Source: Elusimicrobiota bacterium (lineage in GTDB: Bacteria > Elusimicrobiota > Endomicrobiia > Endomicrobiales > Endomicrobiaceae). Taken from it: 64,000 nt of DNA. Position 1 is the first letter of the stretch. Each line of letters begins with the position of its first letter. The position numbers and the translations under genes were made by a program. The notes below the pieces were generated by a model. It was not told the origin of the DNA and did no database searches. It saw only the letters and a program-made list of their open reading frames with translations. The DNA lies in NCBI GenBank assembly GCA_017528425.1, contig JAFXOV010000024.1, forward strand, positions 62,001 to 126,000, written 5' to 3'. This document shows positions 8,936-18,043 of this stretch, in pieces.

Positions 8936-10267
8936 ATGTCTAACGATATTTTTGAAAAGTGTACTAAATTTACTGCAGCAAGAGATTTGCAAGCTGCAGG
9001 AATGTATCCATATTTTAAAAGAGTAGAAACCGTTCAAGGTCCCGTAGTTAAAATTGACGGAAAAGAAAAAATAGTTTTATGTTCTAATAACTATTTGGGA
9101 CTTGCCGATCATCCGAAAGTTATAGAAGGTGCTGTTGCTGCAGCAAAGCAATACGGAACATCTTGCACAGGTTCCAGATTCTTGAACGGCACAAACGATT
9201 TACATGAAAAAGTTGAAAGAAAATTTGCAAAGTTTGTAGGTAAAGAATCCGCGATACTTTTCACAACAGGTCACCATTCAAATTTAGGAGCGCTTTCTTC
9301 TTTGGTAGGTAAAGGTGAATTTGTTATTACGGATAAATTGGATCATGCTTCAATTATAGACGGTTGCAGACTTTCATTCGGCGGAGAAATGTTAAGATTC
9401 AGGCACAACGATATGGGTGATTTGGAAAGACAATTAGCAAAAGTTCAATCAAAAGGAACGTCCGCTTTAATAGTTGTTGACGGTATATTCAGTATGGAAG
9501 GAGATATAGCAAAGTTTCCCGAAATATCGGCACTTGCAAAAAAATACGGTGCAAGAGTTTATGTAGATGAAGCACATTCATTGGGTGTGCTTGGTAAAAA
9601 CGGAAAAGGGACAGGTGAATATTTTAATATGGAACCCGAAGTTGATGTTTTAATGGCAACAGCTTCAAAATCACTTGCTTCTATCGGTGGATTTATTGCA
9701 AGCAGAAGTGAAGTTATTAATTATATTAAACATACGGCAAGATCATTAATATTTACGGCAGCATTACCGCCTGCATGCGTAGGTGCAATAGATGTTGCTT
9801 TGGATATTTTACAAGATGAACCTGAAAGAAGAGCTAAACTTTGGGAAAACACAAACAAAATGAAAGAAGGTTTTCAATCTTTAGGATTTGATACAAGAAC
9901 ATCGGAATCTCCTATTATACCTATAACCGTAGGTGAAGATATGAAAGCTTTTCAAATGTGTGCAATGTTGTTTGAAGAAGGTATTTTTGCATCACCGGTA
10001 GTCAGTCCTGCAGTTCCGGAAGGTCAAGCTATAATAAGAACAAGTTATATGGCAACTCATACCGATGAACATTTGGAAATGATTCTTGATAAATTCGAAA
10101 AAGTTTCTAAACAACTCGGAATAATTCCGGGCGGAAACACAAGAACAAGAATGAAGAAAAAATCTTCAAGCAATATAAATAACAGAAGATGGAATTTTTC
10201 TTTTTCAAATAACAAATTTGCAGCCGCAACAAAAAGATGGTTCAAAAATTTGTGGTCTAACAAGTAA
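8936..10267 (+). CDS. spt: Serine palmitoyltransferase-type alpha-oxoamine synthase
   Basis: Alpha-oxoamine synthases are PLP enzymes that condense an acyl-CoA with an amino acid. The 443-residue product shows DHASIIDGCRLSFGG, the PLP-aspartate region DEAHSLGVLG, and the PLP-lysine motif ATASKSLASIGGF. The last matches the serine palmitoyltransferase form (SKS-ASIGGF) rather than the GTLGKA form of KBL or BioF; RTSYMATHTDEHL near the end fits too. SPT makes 3-ketosphinganine, the first step of sphingolipid synthesis. GGAG sits 6 nt before the ATG at 8936; a GTG at 8924 would overlap that site. The last 40 residues form an odd basic, Trp/Phe-rich tail that may bind membrane. Confidence 0.82.
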   Translation: MSNDIFEKCTKFTAARDLQAAGMYPYFKRVETVQGPVVKIDGKEKIVLCSNNYLGLADHPKVIEGAVAAAKQYGTSCTGSRFLNGTNDLHEKVERKFAKFVGKESAILFTTGHHSNLGALSSLVGKGEFVITDKLDHASIIDGCRLSFGGEMLRFRHNDMGDLERQLAKVQSKGTSALIVVDGIFSMEGDIAKFPEISALAKKYGARVYVDEAHSLGVLGKNGKGTGEYFNMEPEVDVLMATASKSLASIGGFIASRSEVINYIKHTARSLIFTAALPPACVGAIDVALDILQDEPERRAKLWENTNKMKEGFQSLGFDTRTSESPIIPITVGEDMKAFQMCAMLFEEGIFASPVVSPAVPEGQAIIRTSYMATHTDEHLEMILDKFEKVSKQLGIIPGGNTRTRMKKKSSSNINNRRWNFSFSNNKFAAATKRWFKNLWSNK

Positions 10268-10268
10268 A

Positions 10269-11378
10269 ATGTTTACCGTAAAGAAAATAGATTTTAAACA
10301 AATAAACGATTTTATAAAGTTACCTTATAAAATTTATAAAGGTAACCCTTATTGGATACCTCAATTAGATTCGGAAAACAAAAAGTTATTATCCGAAAAA
10401 AATCCTTATTGGAAACATGCAAAAAAGCAATTATTTTTGGCCTATGATGATAAAAACAATATCGTTGGAAGAATTGCCGGTATTATTGATTACAACTATA
10501 TAGAATTTCAAGAAACCGAAATAGGCTTTTTCGGTTTTTTTGAATGTATAGATAATGTAGAAGTTGCACAAATGTTGTTCGATGCGGTAAAACAATGGTT
10601 ATCGGAAAACAAGTTAGATAAGATGATGGGACCGATGAATCCGTCAACAAACGATGAAGTAGGCTTTTTATATGAAGGTTTCGATAGTGATCCGAAAATA
10701 TTAATGCCGTACACTCATAAATACTATTTAAATTTAGCAGAACAGTGCGGCCTTAAAAAAATAAAAGAACTTTATGCATACAATATTCCGGTTGCTTTAG
10801 ATGACAGAATGCCAAGACTTAATAAAGCATTAAGAATAGTTCAAAAAAGAAATCCTAACATAACGATAAAAACTTTCGACAAAAACAATTTCAAAAAAAC
10901 ACTTGAAGATATAATCGAAGTATATAATTCCGCCTGGGAAAAGAATTGGGGCTTCGTTCCGTGGACAAGAGAAGAATTCGAATCTATAGCGGACGACATT
11001 GTAAATTTGGCAGATCCAAATATTGTGATGCTTGCTTGTGACGGAGGTAAAACTATAGGAATGCTTATAGCTATTCCGGATTACAACTATGTATTCAAAA
11101 AAATGTACGGAAAATTGTTCCCGTTAGGTTTTTTAAAATTTTTGTATTATAAAAGAAAAGTTAAAGATTTAAGGCTTATGATAATGGGTGTAAAAAAAGA
11201 ATACAGACATAAAGGTATTGAAGCTTATATGTCTTTAGAAGCTCTTATAAATTCCGTTAAAGGCGGATACCAAGAATGTGAACTCTCCTGGATTTTGGAA
11301 GATAACGTAATGACTCAAAGAACCGCGGAAATGATGGGCGGATCAATATACAAAAAATACGCAGTATACGGAAATTAA
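10269..11378 (+). CDS. GNAT-type N-acyltransferase, putative bacterial ceramide synthase (bCerS-like)
   Basis: The 369-residue product has an N-terminal stretch with YKGNPYWIPQLDSENKKLLSEKNPY, then MMGPMNPSTNDEVGFLYEGFD, and a C-terminal GNAT-like half with IMGVKKEYRHKGIEAYM. It resembles the large GNAT-related proteins (YghO-like) that include bacterial ceramide synthase, which N-acylates the sphingoid base. It starts one base after the spt stop, so the two are translationally coupled, and rfbB follows by 4 nt. The ceramide role rests on operon context plus this resemblance; the alternative is an acyltransferase for another amine. Only weak ribosome-site sequence is present. Confidence 0.7.
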   Translation: MFTVKKIDFKQINDFIKLPYKIYKGNPYWIPQLDSENKKLLSEKNPYWKHAKKQLFLAYDDKNNIVGRIAGIIDYNYIEFQETEIGFFGFFECIDNVEVAQMLFDAVKQWLSENKLDKMMGPMNPSTNDEVGFLYEGFDSDPKILMPYTHKYYLNLAEQCGLKKIKELYAYNIPVALDDRMPRLNKALRIVQKRNPNITIKTFDKNNFKKTLEDIIEVYNSAWEKNWGFVPWTREEFESIADDIVNLADPNIVMLACDGGKTIGMLIAIPDYNYVFKKMYGKLFPLGFLKFLYYKRKVKDLRLMIMGVKKEYRHKGIEAYMSLEALINSVKGGYQECELSWILEDNVMTQRTAEMMGGSIYKKYAVYGN

Positions 11379-11382
11379 AAGC

Positions 11383-12357
11383 ATGAAAAATATTTTAGTA
11401 ACCGGCGGAGCAGGGTTTATAGGAAGCAACTTTGTAAGATACATGCTTAACAAGCATAAAGATTACAAAATAGTTAATCTTGATTTGTTAACCTATGCCG
11501 GCAACATAAAAAGTTTAGACGATGTAAAAGATAATCCTAATTATTTGTTTGCAAAAGGTGATATTGCCGACAATAAATTAGTTGATAAAATTGTTTCCGA
11601 CAACAAAATAGATGTGATAATAAATTTTGCAGCAGAATCTCATGTCGACAGAAGCATAACCAACCCCGATATATTCGTAAAAACAAATGTCTTGGGAACA
11701 CAAAACCTTTTGGAAGTAGCAAAAAAATATAAAATAGAAAAATTTTTCCAAATATCTACGGACGAAGTTTACGGATCGCTCGGGAAAACAGGTTTTTTCA
11801 CTGAAAAAACCCCCCTTTCGCCGAACAGTCCTTATTCCGCAAGTAAAGCAAGTGCCGACTTATTGGTTATGGCATACCATCATACTTTCGGCTTAAATGT
11901 TAATATTACAAGATGTTCAAATAATTACGGCCCTTATCAATTCCCGGAAAAATTAATTCCGTTATTTATTACAAATGCTCTCGATAATAAACAAGTTCCA
12001 TTATACGGTGACGGTTTAAACATTAGAGATTGGCTTTTTGTAGAAGATCATTGTTCAGCCATAGACACAGTATTACATAAAGGTAAAAACGGTGAAATTT
12101 ATAATGTCGGCGGTAACAATGAAAAAACCAACAAATATATTACAGATACAATTTTAAAATATTTGGGTAAGGACAGTTCATTAATAAAATATGTTGCCGA
12201 CAGATTAGGACACGACAGAAGATACGCTATCGATGCAACAAAAATTAAAGAAGAATTAGGTTGGCAACCTCAATACAAATTTGAACAAGCAATAGAAAAA
12301 ACAATAGAATGGTATTTGAATAATAAAGAGTGGTGGCAACCTTTGTTGGAAGATTAG
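11383..12357 (+). CDS. rfbB: dTDP-glucose 4,6-dehydratase
   Basis: RfbB converts dTDP-glucose to dTDP-4-keto-6-deoxyglucose, the entry to rhamnose and other deoxysugars. The 324-residue extended SDR has TGGAGFIGSNFV, the family mark NLDLLTYAGN, AAESHVDRSI, STDEVYG and the YxxxK in YSASKASAD. RfbA, RfbC and RfbD are not in the window, so the end sugar is unknown. It lies 4 nt after the acyltransferase gene as the last gene of the putative ceramide operon, which could mean the sugar decorates a lipid head group, or just that it feeds the polysaccharide locus downstream. Confidence 0.88.
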   Translation: MKNILVTGGAGFIGSNFVRYMLNKHKDYKIVNLDLLTYAGNIKSLDDVKDNPNYLFAKGDIADNKLVDKIVSDNKIDVIINFAAESHVDRSITNPDIFVKTNVLGTQNLLEVAKKYKIEKFFQISTDEVYGSLGKTGFFTEKTPLSPNSPYSASKASADLLVMAYHHTFGLNVNITRCSNNYGPYQFPEKLIPLFITNALDNKQVPLYGDGLNIRDWLFVEDHCSAIDTVLHKGKNGEIYNVGGNNEKTNKYITDTILKYLGKDSSLIKYVADRLGHDRRYAIDATKIKEELGWQPQYKFEQAIEKTIEWYLNNKEWWQPLLED

Positions 12358-12469
12358 AAGATTTGATGAAGTAAGTAATTAACAAAAAGATAATATATAT
12401 TCAATTTATAAACTATCGTTAGTATTAAACTCTTATTAGAAACAAAATCCTTAATGGACAAATAAAATC

Positions 12470-13657
12470 ATGCAAAATTTTTTCAATTTTAAAAGTTTTA
12501 AAATATTTATTTTAATCTCATTATTATATTTATTAATAACTCTTTCTTGTTTGGTTATTTTTCTTCCGAATTGGATTTATGAGAATTTTGGAAAAATAAC
12601 TATAGAGCAGATATTATTTACTCTATTCTTACCTCTAAAAGGCACAAGCAATGAATTAGTAAATAGCTTTGTTAAAAAGTTATTGACACCTTCTTTTATA
12701 TGTTCTTCTTCTTTAATATTAATATTTTTAATTATTTACGATATAAAATATTTAAACAAACTTATTTTAAATAAATTTTACAAATTATTAACATTTGCAT
12801 TTAAAGGTCTAATCCTTATATACAAAAAATACACAAACTCAAAAACGGCTAAAAAATTCACAAAATATTCATTAATTTCCATAGCCGTTTTTCTCTTTAT
12901 ATTATTACCTGTTATCAATTTTATTCTACCTACGAAACAAAATAAATTTTATTATTCCAACAAACAAATTATAAATGAGAATTGTTTAATAGCACATGCT
13001 TGCGGACAAATAGACGGCAAAGACTATACAAACTCTTTGGAAGCAATAACACAATCAATAGAAAAAGGATATAAGTTTATAGAAATAGATTTATGCATTA
13101 CTGACGATAAAGAAATTGTAGCAATGCATGATTTAAATCATTTTATTCATATTACCGGCAATAAAAATATCGATAATAAATTCCATGATATTATAAATCA
13201 AAAAATATATAACAAATATACACCTTTAACGACTAAAGGAATAAATCAAATATTTAACACTAACAAAAACCTGGTTCTTGTTACGGATAAAATAACAGAT
13301 TACGATATTTTACTGGATAATTTTAAATTTAAAGACAGAATGATAGTTGAAGTGTTTTCCGTAAAAAAATACAAAGAAGCTCTTAGAAAAGGAATTTTAT
13401 ATCCTGCATTATGTATCGGGAAAAAAGAAAATTTCAAAGATGTTATAAAAGAAAACATTAGAATGGTTACGACATCTATTGAGTTTCTAAAACAAAATAT
13501 AGCTATATTTAAATATTTTCATAAAAAAGGTGTAGTTATTATGGTTTACGGAACACCTGAAATAAATGATGAACAATTTTTAAAAAACAATTTAGGGGTT
13601 ACATGCAGTTTAGCTTATGTAGATAGTGTTTTACCTAAGGATAAAGAAAATGATTAA
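12470..13657 (+). CDS. Membrane-anchored glycerophosphodiester phosphodiesterase-like protein
   Basis: The 395-residue product has four or so hydrophobic segments in its first 160 residues, then a GDPD-type domain: AHACGQIDGKDYTNSLEAI, FIEIDLCITDDKEIVAMHD. GDPDs use a metal and the H-x-G...N...E-x-D...HD residues to cut glycerophosphodiesters; here the first motif is HACG in place of the usual HRG. The domain after the membrane part seems shortened, about 235 residues. The gene overlaps the next one by 8 nt, and that neighbour also handles phosphoglycerol. Activity is inferred; the HRG change could mean altered chemistry. Confidence 0.7.
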   Translation: MQNFFNFKSFKIFILISLLYLLITLSCLVIFLPNWIYENFGKITIEQILFTLFLPLKGTSNELVNSFVKKLLTPSFICSSSLILIFLIIYDIKYLNKLILNKFYKLLTFAFKGLILIYKKYTNSKTAKKFTKYSLISIAVFLFILLPVINFILPTKQNKFYYSNKQIINENCLIAHACGQIDGKDYTNSLEAITQSIEKGYKFIEIDLCITDDKEIVAMHDLNHFIHITGNKNIDNKFHDIINQKIYNKYTPLTTKGINQIFNTNKNLVLVTDKITDYDILLDNFKFKDRMIVEVFSVKKYKEALRKGILYPALCIGKKENFKDVIKENIRMVTTSIEFLKQNIAIFKYFHKKGVVIMVYGTPEINDEQFLKNNLGVTCSLAYVDSVLPKDKEND

Positions 13658-15032
13658 AAAAATAGTTTTATTATTAATCACTTTCGTAATTATGAACTTG
13701 ATAACTATCGCTTATGGTATATATAAATTGGGATTACTCAACTTAAACTTAGATATTATTACTTTCTTAAGATATAATTTCGATTCTATACAAATATTGC
13801 CATTTATAAACATAATATTTTATTTAATAATAATTTTTACTTTGTTTCTAATTATTTTTAAATTTACAAAAACAAATAACTATTATAAATCTATTTTTAT
13901 TTTTTTTAGTATTATTTTATTGTTAGGAACTATAAAACTTTGTATTACCTACAAAGTTTTTTACTATATATCCCACAAATTAGAGACTAGTGATTTCTAT
14001 GAAAAACACTATGTCGATGCAAAACAAGTTTCGATACAAGTTCCGAAACAAAAAAAGAATCTTATTCTTATTTTTATGGAAAGTATGGAATTTACTTTTG
14101 CTGATAATAAATTTTTTAAAGAAAATCTTATACCGGAATTAACAAAACTATCAAACGAAAATATTTCTTTTAACAAACATCTTCAAGGTTATTTTCAAAA
14201 TAATACACAAATGTCTTTAGTTGCAACTATGACCGGTATTCCCAGTCGTGCAATTTTCATTGGTAAAAACTTTGGCAACAATGAAATCGGAAAAGAATTA
14301 AAAGAATATTTGCCTAATATTTATTCATTGCCTGACATTTTAAAAGATAACGGATATAATACAATGTTTATTCAAAGCGGAGATGTAGACTTTGCCGGAG
14401 CAAGGACTTTTTTACAACAACATAGCTTTGATTTCATAATGGGAGAAGAAGAACTAAGCAAATGTTTTAGTAATATAACTAAGAATGAATGGGGTGTTGA
14501 AGATAAATTCACTTTCGAAACACTAAAAAAAGAATTACTTCAAAATTACAAAACAGATATTCCTTTTTTCTTTACAATATTTACAACAGATACCCATTTT
14601 AATAACAATTCATCTATAACAGAAAGTAAAAATAAAATAAAACAAACATCTATATTGATTAGTGACTTTATAAATTGGTGTAATAAACAGAATTTTATTA
14701 AAGATACAACTATAATTATAATTGGAGATCATCTTAGAATGAAAGATCAATTCATTAGTGAATATTATGATAAAAGATACATTTATAATTGTTTTATCAA
14801 TTCAGTATATACTAACAAGAATGTAAACAAAAATCGAACCTTTTCTCAAATTGATTTATTTCCTACAATATTAGAAGCTCTTGGTTTTAAAATAGAAGGT
14901 TCCAAATTGGGACTAGGAACTTCTTTATTTTCAGATAAAAAAACTTTACTTGAAGAATTTGGTGAAGGAGAGTTAAATTCACAACTTGCAAAAAGAAACA
15001 AAATATATAACAATTTATGGAAAAGCAAATAA
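13650..15032 (+). CDS. Phosphoglycerol transferase, OpgB/LtaS-type (alkaline phosphatase superfamily)
   Basis: The 460-residue product has about four membrane segments up to residue 125 and then an extracytoplasmic sulfatase-like domain. Visible motifs are LIFMESME (metal-binding Glu), NTQMSLVATMTGIPSRA with the likely nucleophile Thr, TTDTHF and IIGDHLRMKD near the end. OpgB and LtaS enzymes take glycerol phosphate from phosphatidylglycerol and put it on glycans or teichoic acid, releasing diacylglycerol. The ATG at 13650 overlaps the end of the upstream gene; a GTG at 13626 is less likely. The acceptor here is unknown: a surface glycan, or a sphingolipid, are both possible. Confidence 0.8.
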   Translation: MIKKIVLLLITFVIMNLITIAYGIYKLGLLNLNLDIITFLRYNFDSIQILPFINIIFYLIIIFTLFLIIFKFTKTNNYYKSIFIFFSIILLLGTIKLCITYKVFYYISHKLETSDFYEKHYVDAKQVSIQVPKQKKNLILIFMESMEFTFADNKFFKENLIPELTKLSNENISFNKHLQGYFQNNTQMSLVATMTGIPSRAIFIGKNFGNNEIGKELKEYLPNIYSLPDILKDNGYNTMFIQSGDVDFAGARTFLQQHSFDFIMGEEELSKCFSNITKNEWGVEDKFTFETLKKELLQNYKTDIPFFFTIFTTDTHFNNNSSITESKNKIKQTSILISDFINWCNKQNFIKDTTIIIIGDHLRMKDQFISEYYDKRYIYNCFINSVYTNKNVNKNRTFSQIDLFPTILEALGFKIEGSKLGLGTSLFSDKKTLLEEFGEGELNSQLAKRNKIYNNLWKSK

Positions 15033-15046
15033 TAGGAGAGAAGAAG

Positions 15047-15832
15047 ATGAAAAAAGATACTGGAATAATAGTAGGTCTTGCAGCAATCATAATAATAGCT
15101 TTTATAGCCCTTTCGAGTTTTTTTATAGTTGAAGTAGGTTTTGTAGGAGTAAGAATAAATGTTCTTACAGGTGAAACAAAAAGTTTTTCTCAAGGAACAT
15201 ACCCTAAATTACCTTTTGTTCATCAAGTAGTAAACTATGATGTAAAAACACAAAAGCAAGAAATAGAAGCAGATTCCGCATCTAAAGATTTACAGACCGT
15301 TAGAGCAAGAATAGTTGTAAATTTCAGACCGGTTTATGAAAAAGTTAACGACATTCATATAAAAATAGGTAAAGATTATTTTGTAAAAGTTGTTTCTCCT
15401 GCAATACAAGAAGTCTCTAAAACGGCAATTTCAAAATTGCCTGTTGAAAATATTATCGTAGAAAGAGAAAATTTAAGAGCAGCAATAGAGGAAAATTTAA
15501 GAAAGAAAATAGAAGAGTATAACATAATCATTGAAAATGTAAATATCGTTGATATACAATTTACAGCGGAATTTAACAGAGTTGTGGAAGAAAAACAGAT
15601 AGAAGAACAGAAAGTTAAAAAAATACAATATCAACGAATGCAGGCGGAAGAAGAGAAGAAAAGAGTTATTTTACTTGCAGAAGCAGAAGCTCAAAAACAA
15701 AAATTACTTAGAGATTCTTCCAACCAAACCGTTATCAATTTGAAATGGATAGAAAAATGGGACGGACATTTACCTCAATATATGCTAGGTGATAAGTCTA
15801 ATTCCATGATAATGTTAAACGATAAAAATTAA
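15047..15832 (+). CDS. SPFH/Band 7 (prohibitin-like) membrane protein
   Basis: The 261-residue product begins with one membrane helix (residues 7-29, rich in Ile and Ala), followed by a Band 7 domain (VGFVGVRINVLTGE... QGTYPKLPFVHQVVNYDVKTQKQEIEADSASKDLQTV) and a charged coiled coil (EEKQIEEQKVKKIQYQRMQAEEEKKR). Such proteins oligomerise on membranes and organise microdomains or control proteases. AGGAGAG precedes the ATG at 15047. It follows the phosphoglycerol transferase by 14 nt in the same operon, and the ceramide operon is just upstream. Confidence 0.85.
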   Translation: MKKDTGIIVGLAAIIIIAFIALSSFFIVEVGFVGVRINVLTGETKSFSQGTYPKLPFVHQVVNYDVKTQKQEIEADSASKDLQTVRARIVVNFRPVYEKVNDIHIKIGKDYFVKVVSPAIQEVSKTAISKLPVENIIVERENLRAAIEENLRKKIEEYNIIIENVNIVDIQFTAEFNRVVEEKQIEEQKVKKIQYQRMQAEEEKKRVILLAEAEAQKQKLLRDSSNQTVINLKWIEKWDGHLPQYMLGDKSNSMIMLNDKN

Positions 15833-15845
15833 TCTTTATACAGGA

Positions 15846-16820
15846 TTATCGTTTATAAAAATAAAAAAAATCATATAGCAATATCAACATTTTGTAAGAC
15901 GATATCACATATAAATAGAAATATTTTTTATAATAAAAGTAACTTATATTATACCTCTCTATTTCGAATACTTTTTTGAAAAAATTACTCTGCTTTTTAA
16001 AAGACAAGAATTTAAAATGGCTTGAAACTGTAAACATACAGTAGTTAATGTAACTTTGTTCAAACATTTTAAAAACTTTTTGTTTAATCAAATATTCCTT
16101 TATTGCTCCTAAAAAATTTTTACACAGAAAAATATACTCTTCTTCATTTATTTTCATTCTTGAAATTGAGGTCGATACCCCTCTTCTGTAGTATACAAGT
16201 TCTTTGTTTAACACATATATTCTTTTAGCAAAAATCATTGATATATGCGAAAAAAAAGAATCATTGTGTTTTTTTATATTTTGAAAAGAAATACCATTTT
16301 CTTTTATAAAAGATGTTCTATATAATTTATCCCAACACCATCCCATATGAAACTGAAAAGCATATTTAGGAATATCCGAACAAGAAAAAACTTCTTTATT
16401 AGGTAATAAACAATCTTTAATATTATTCTGCCCTTTAATATTACCATTATCAAAAATCTTTGATTTACAAACAACTATGTCCGTATTATATTTATCAGCA
16501 CAATTGTACATTTGTTCCAACATATCAAGTTCAAAAAAATCGTCAGAATCTAAAAAAGACAAATATTTACCTTGTGCAACGGACAAACCTTTATTTCTTG
16601 CAGCTCCAGCCCCTTCATGTTGTTGTTTTATAATTTTAATTCTTAAATCTTTGTTTGAATATTCATTTAAAATTGTCAAAGAAGAATCTGTTGAGCCGTC
16701 ATCGATACAAATAATTTCAATATCGGGCAATGTTTGATTAACAACACTATCCAAACATTGTCTTAAGTGTTTTTCTATGTTATATACCGGTATAATTACT
16801 GATACTTTAGGAATACTCAT
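15846..16820 (-). CDS. GT2 family glycosyltransferase
   Basis: The 324-residue product begins with the GT-A nucleotide-sugar fold: VSVIIPVYNIEKHLRQCLDSV, IDDGSTDSS and the metal-binding FLDSDDFF near residue 95. Donor and acceptor sugars cannot be read from sequence. The C-terminal 100 residues are rich in Phe, Tyr and Lys and probably lie on the membrane. It is transcribed 24 nt after glf, so it may use UDP-galactofuranose; that is inference from position only. Its end converges with the SPFH gene. Confidence 0.85.
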   Translation of the reverse strand: MSIPKVSVIIPVYNIEKHLRQCLDSVVNQTLPDIEIICIDDGSTDSSLTILNEYSNKDLRIKIIKQQHEGAGAARNKGLSVAQGKYLSFLDSDDFFELDMLEQMYNCADKYNTDIVVCKSKIFDNGNIKGQNNIKDCLLPNKEVFSCSDIPKYAFQFHMGWCWDKLYRTSFIKENGISFQNIKKHNDSFFSHISMIFAKRIYVLNKELVYYRRGVSTSISRMKINEEEYIFLCKNFLGAIKEYLIKQKVFKMFEQSYINYCMFTVSSHFKFLSFKKQSNFFKKVFEIERYNISYFYYKKYFYLYVISSYKMLILLYDFFYFYKR

Positions 16821-16844
16821 GTCTTAAATTTACTATCCAAAATT

Positions 16845-17960
16845 TTAACAAAATTCTCTGCTACAAAAATTTAATGCAGACTCTATAACTTGATCCATAT
16901 CATAATACTTATATTCTCCTAATCTTCCGCCGAAAAAAATGTTTTTTTCTTTATCAGCCAACTCTTTATATTTTAAATATAAGTTATTATTTTTCTCATC
17001 ATTAACAGGATAATAGGGCTCGTCTTCTTTTGTCCATTCCCTAGAAAACTCTTTTGAAATTACCGTTTTTGGCAAATCATTTCCTTTTTCATCTTTACCG
17101 AACATAAACCATTTATGTTCAATAATTCTTGTCCAAGGTATTTCTTTATCGGTATAATTAACCATTGCATTGCTTTGAAAATCCGGAATATTCAATATTT
17201 CATTTTCAAAATTTACCGTCCTGTATTCCAATGCCCCTAATTTATAATCAAAATATGCATCAATCGCACCGGTGTAAATAATTTTATCTGAAATCGAATT
17301 ATAATATTCTCTGTTTTTTAAATAATCTTCGTTTAATTTTACATCTATGCCAAATAACATATTTTCTATGAGTTTCGTGTATCCTTTGACAGGAATACCC
17401 TGATATAAAGCATTAAAATAATTATTATTGTAAGTAAATCTGACAGGTAATCTTTTTATAATAAATAAGGGAAGATCTTTACATTTTCTTCCCCACTGTT
17501 TTTCGGTATATCCTTTTATCAATTTTTCAAAAACGTCTCTACCTACCAAGTTGATTGCTTGTTCTTCCAAATTTTTAGGTTCACTTTTTATTTCTTTTTT
17601 CTGTTCATTTATTATTTTTTCAGCCTCTTCCGGTGTGTTTACCCCCCACATCTTATTAAATGTAAACATACTAAAAGGAAGTGAATATAATTGATCTTTA
17701 TAATTTGCTATAGGTGAAAAAATAAAATTGTTAAACGAAGAAAATTTATTTATAAAATTCCAAACAGCTTTGTTATTGGTATGGAAAATGTGAGGACCAT
17801 ACTTATGAACGTCTATACCTTCAATTTTTTCGGTATAAATATTGCCTGCAATATGGTTTCTCTTTTCTATTACTAATACTTTTTTACCTTTATCGGTTGC
17901 TTGTCTTGCAAAAACAGCGCCATATAGGCCACACCCAACAACCAAATAATCATATTTCAT
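16845..17960 (-). CDS. glf: UDP-galactopyranose mutase
   Basis: Glf is a flavoenzyme that interconverts UDP-galactopyranose and UDP-galactofuranose. The 371-residue product shows the FAD loop YDYLVVGCGLYGAVFARQA (a Cys in the usual GxGxxG), VIEKRNHIAGN, the family motif HKYGPHIFHTN, EKQWGRKCKDLP, and FGGRLGEYKYYDMD at the C-terminus. It shows that galactofuranose is part of the cell's surface glycan. AGGAAA is upstream of the ATG. It is divergent from the glycosyltransferase run that starts at 18044. Confidence 0.95.
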   Translation of the reverse strand: MKYDYLVVGCGLYGAVFARQATDKGKKVLVIEKRNHIAGNIYTEKIEGIDVHKYGPHIFHTNNKAVWNFINKFSSFNNFIFSPIANYKDQLYSLPFSMFTFNKMWGVNTPEEAEKIINEQKKEIKSEPKNLEEQAINLVGRDVFEKLIKGYTEKQWGRKCKDLPLFIIKRLPVRFTYNNNYFNALYQGIPVKGYTKLIENMLFGIDVKLNEDYLKNREYYNSISDKIIYTGAIDAYFDYKLGALEYRTVNFENEILNIPDFQSNAMVNYTDKEIPWTRIIEHKWFMFGKDEKGNDLPKTVISKEFSREWTKEDEPYYPVNDEKNNNLYLKYKELADKEKNIFFGGRLGEYKYYDMDQVIESALNFCSREFC

Positions 17961-18043
17961 ATTTTTCCTGATATTTTAAAATTTAAATCTCTTATTGTAT
18001 TTAGTATAATATACAAAATTTTTATAAATATTAGAATTCAGAT

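Noticed and set aside
8924-8936. GTG at 8924 as start of the serine palmitoyltransferase-like gene
   Set aside because: It lies in the GGAG ribosome site of the ATG at 8936 and adds four residues with no family support.
15817-15854. Inverted repeat AAACGATAA/TTATCGTTT at the convergent ends of the SPFH and GT2 genes
   Set aside because: It would form a 9-bp stem with a 20-nt loop but has no clean T run on either side and overlaps both coding ends; too weak to call a terminator.
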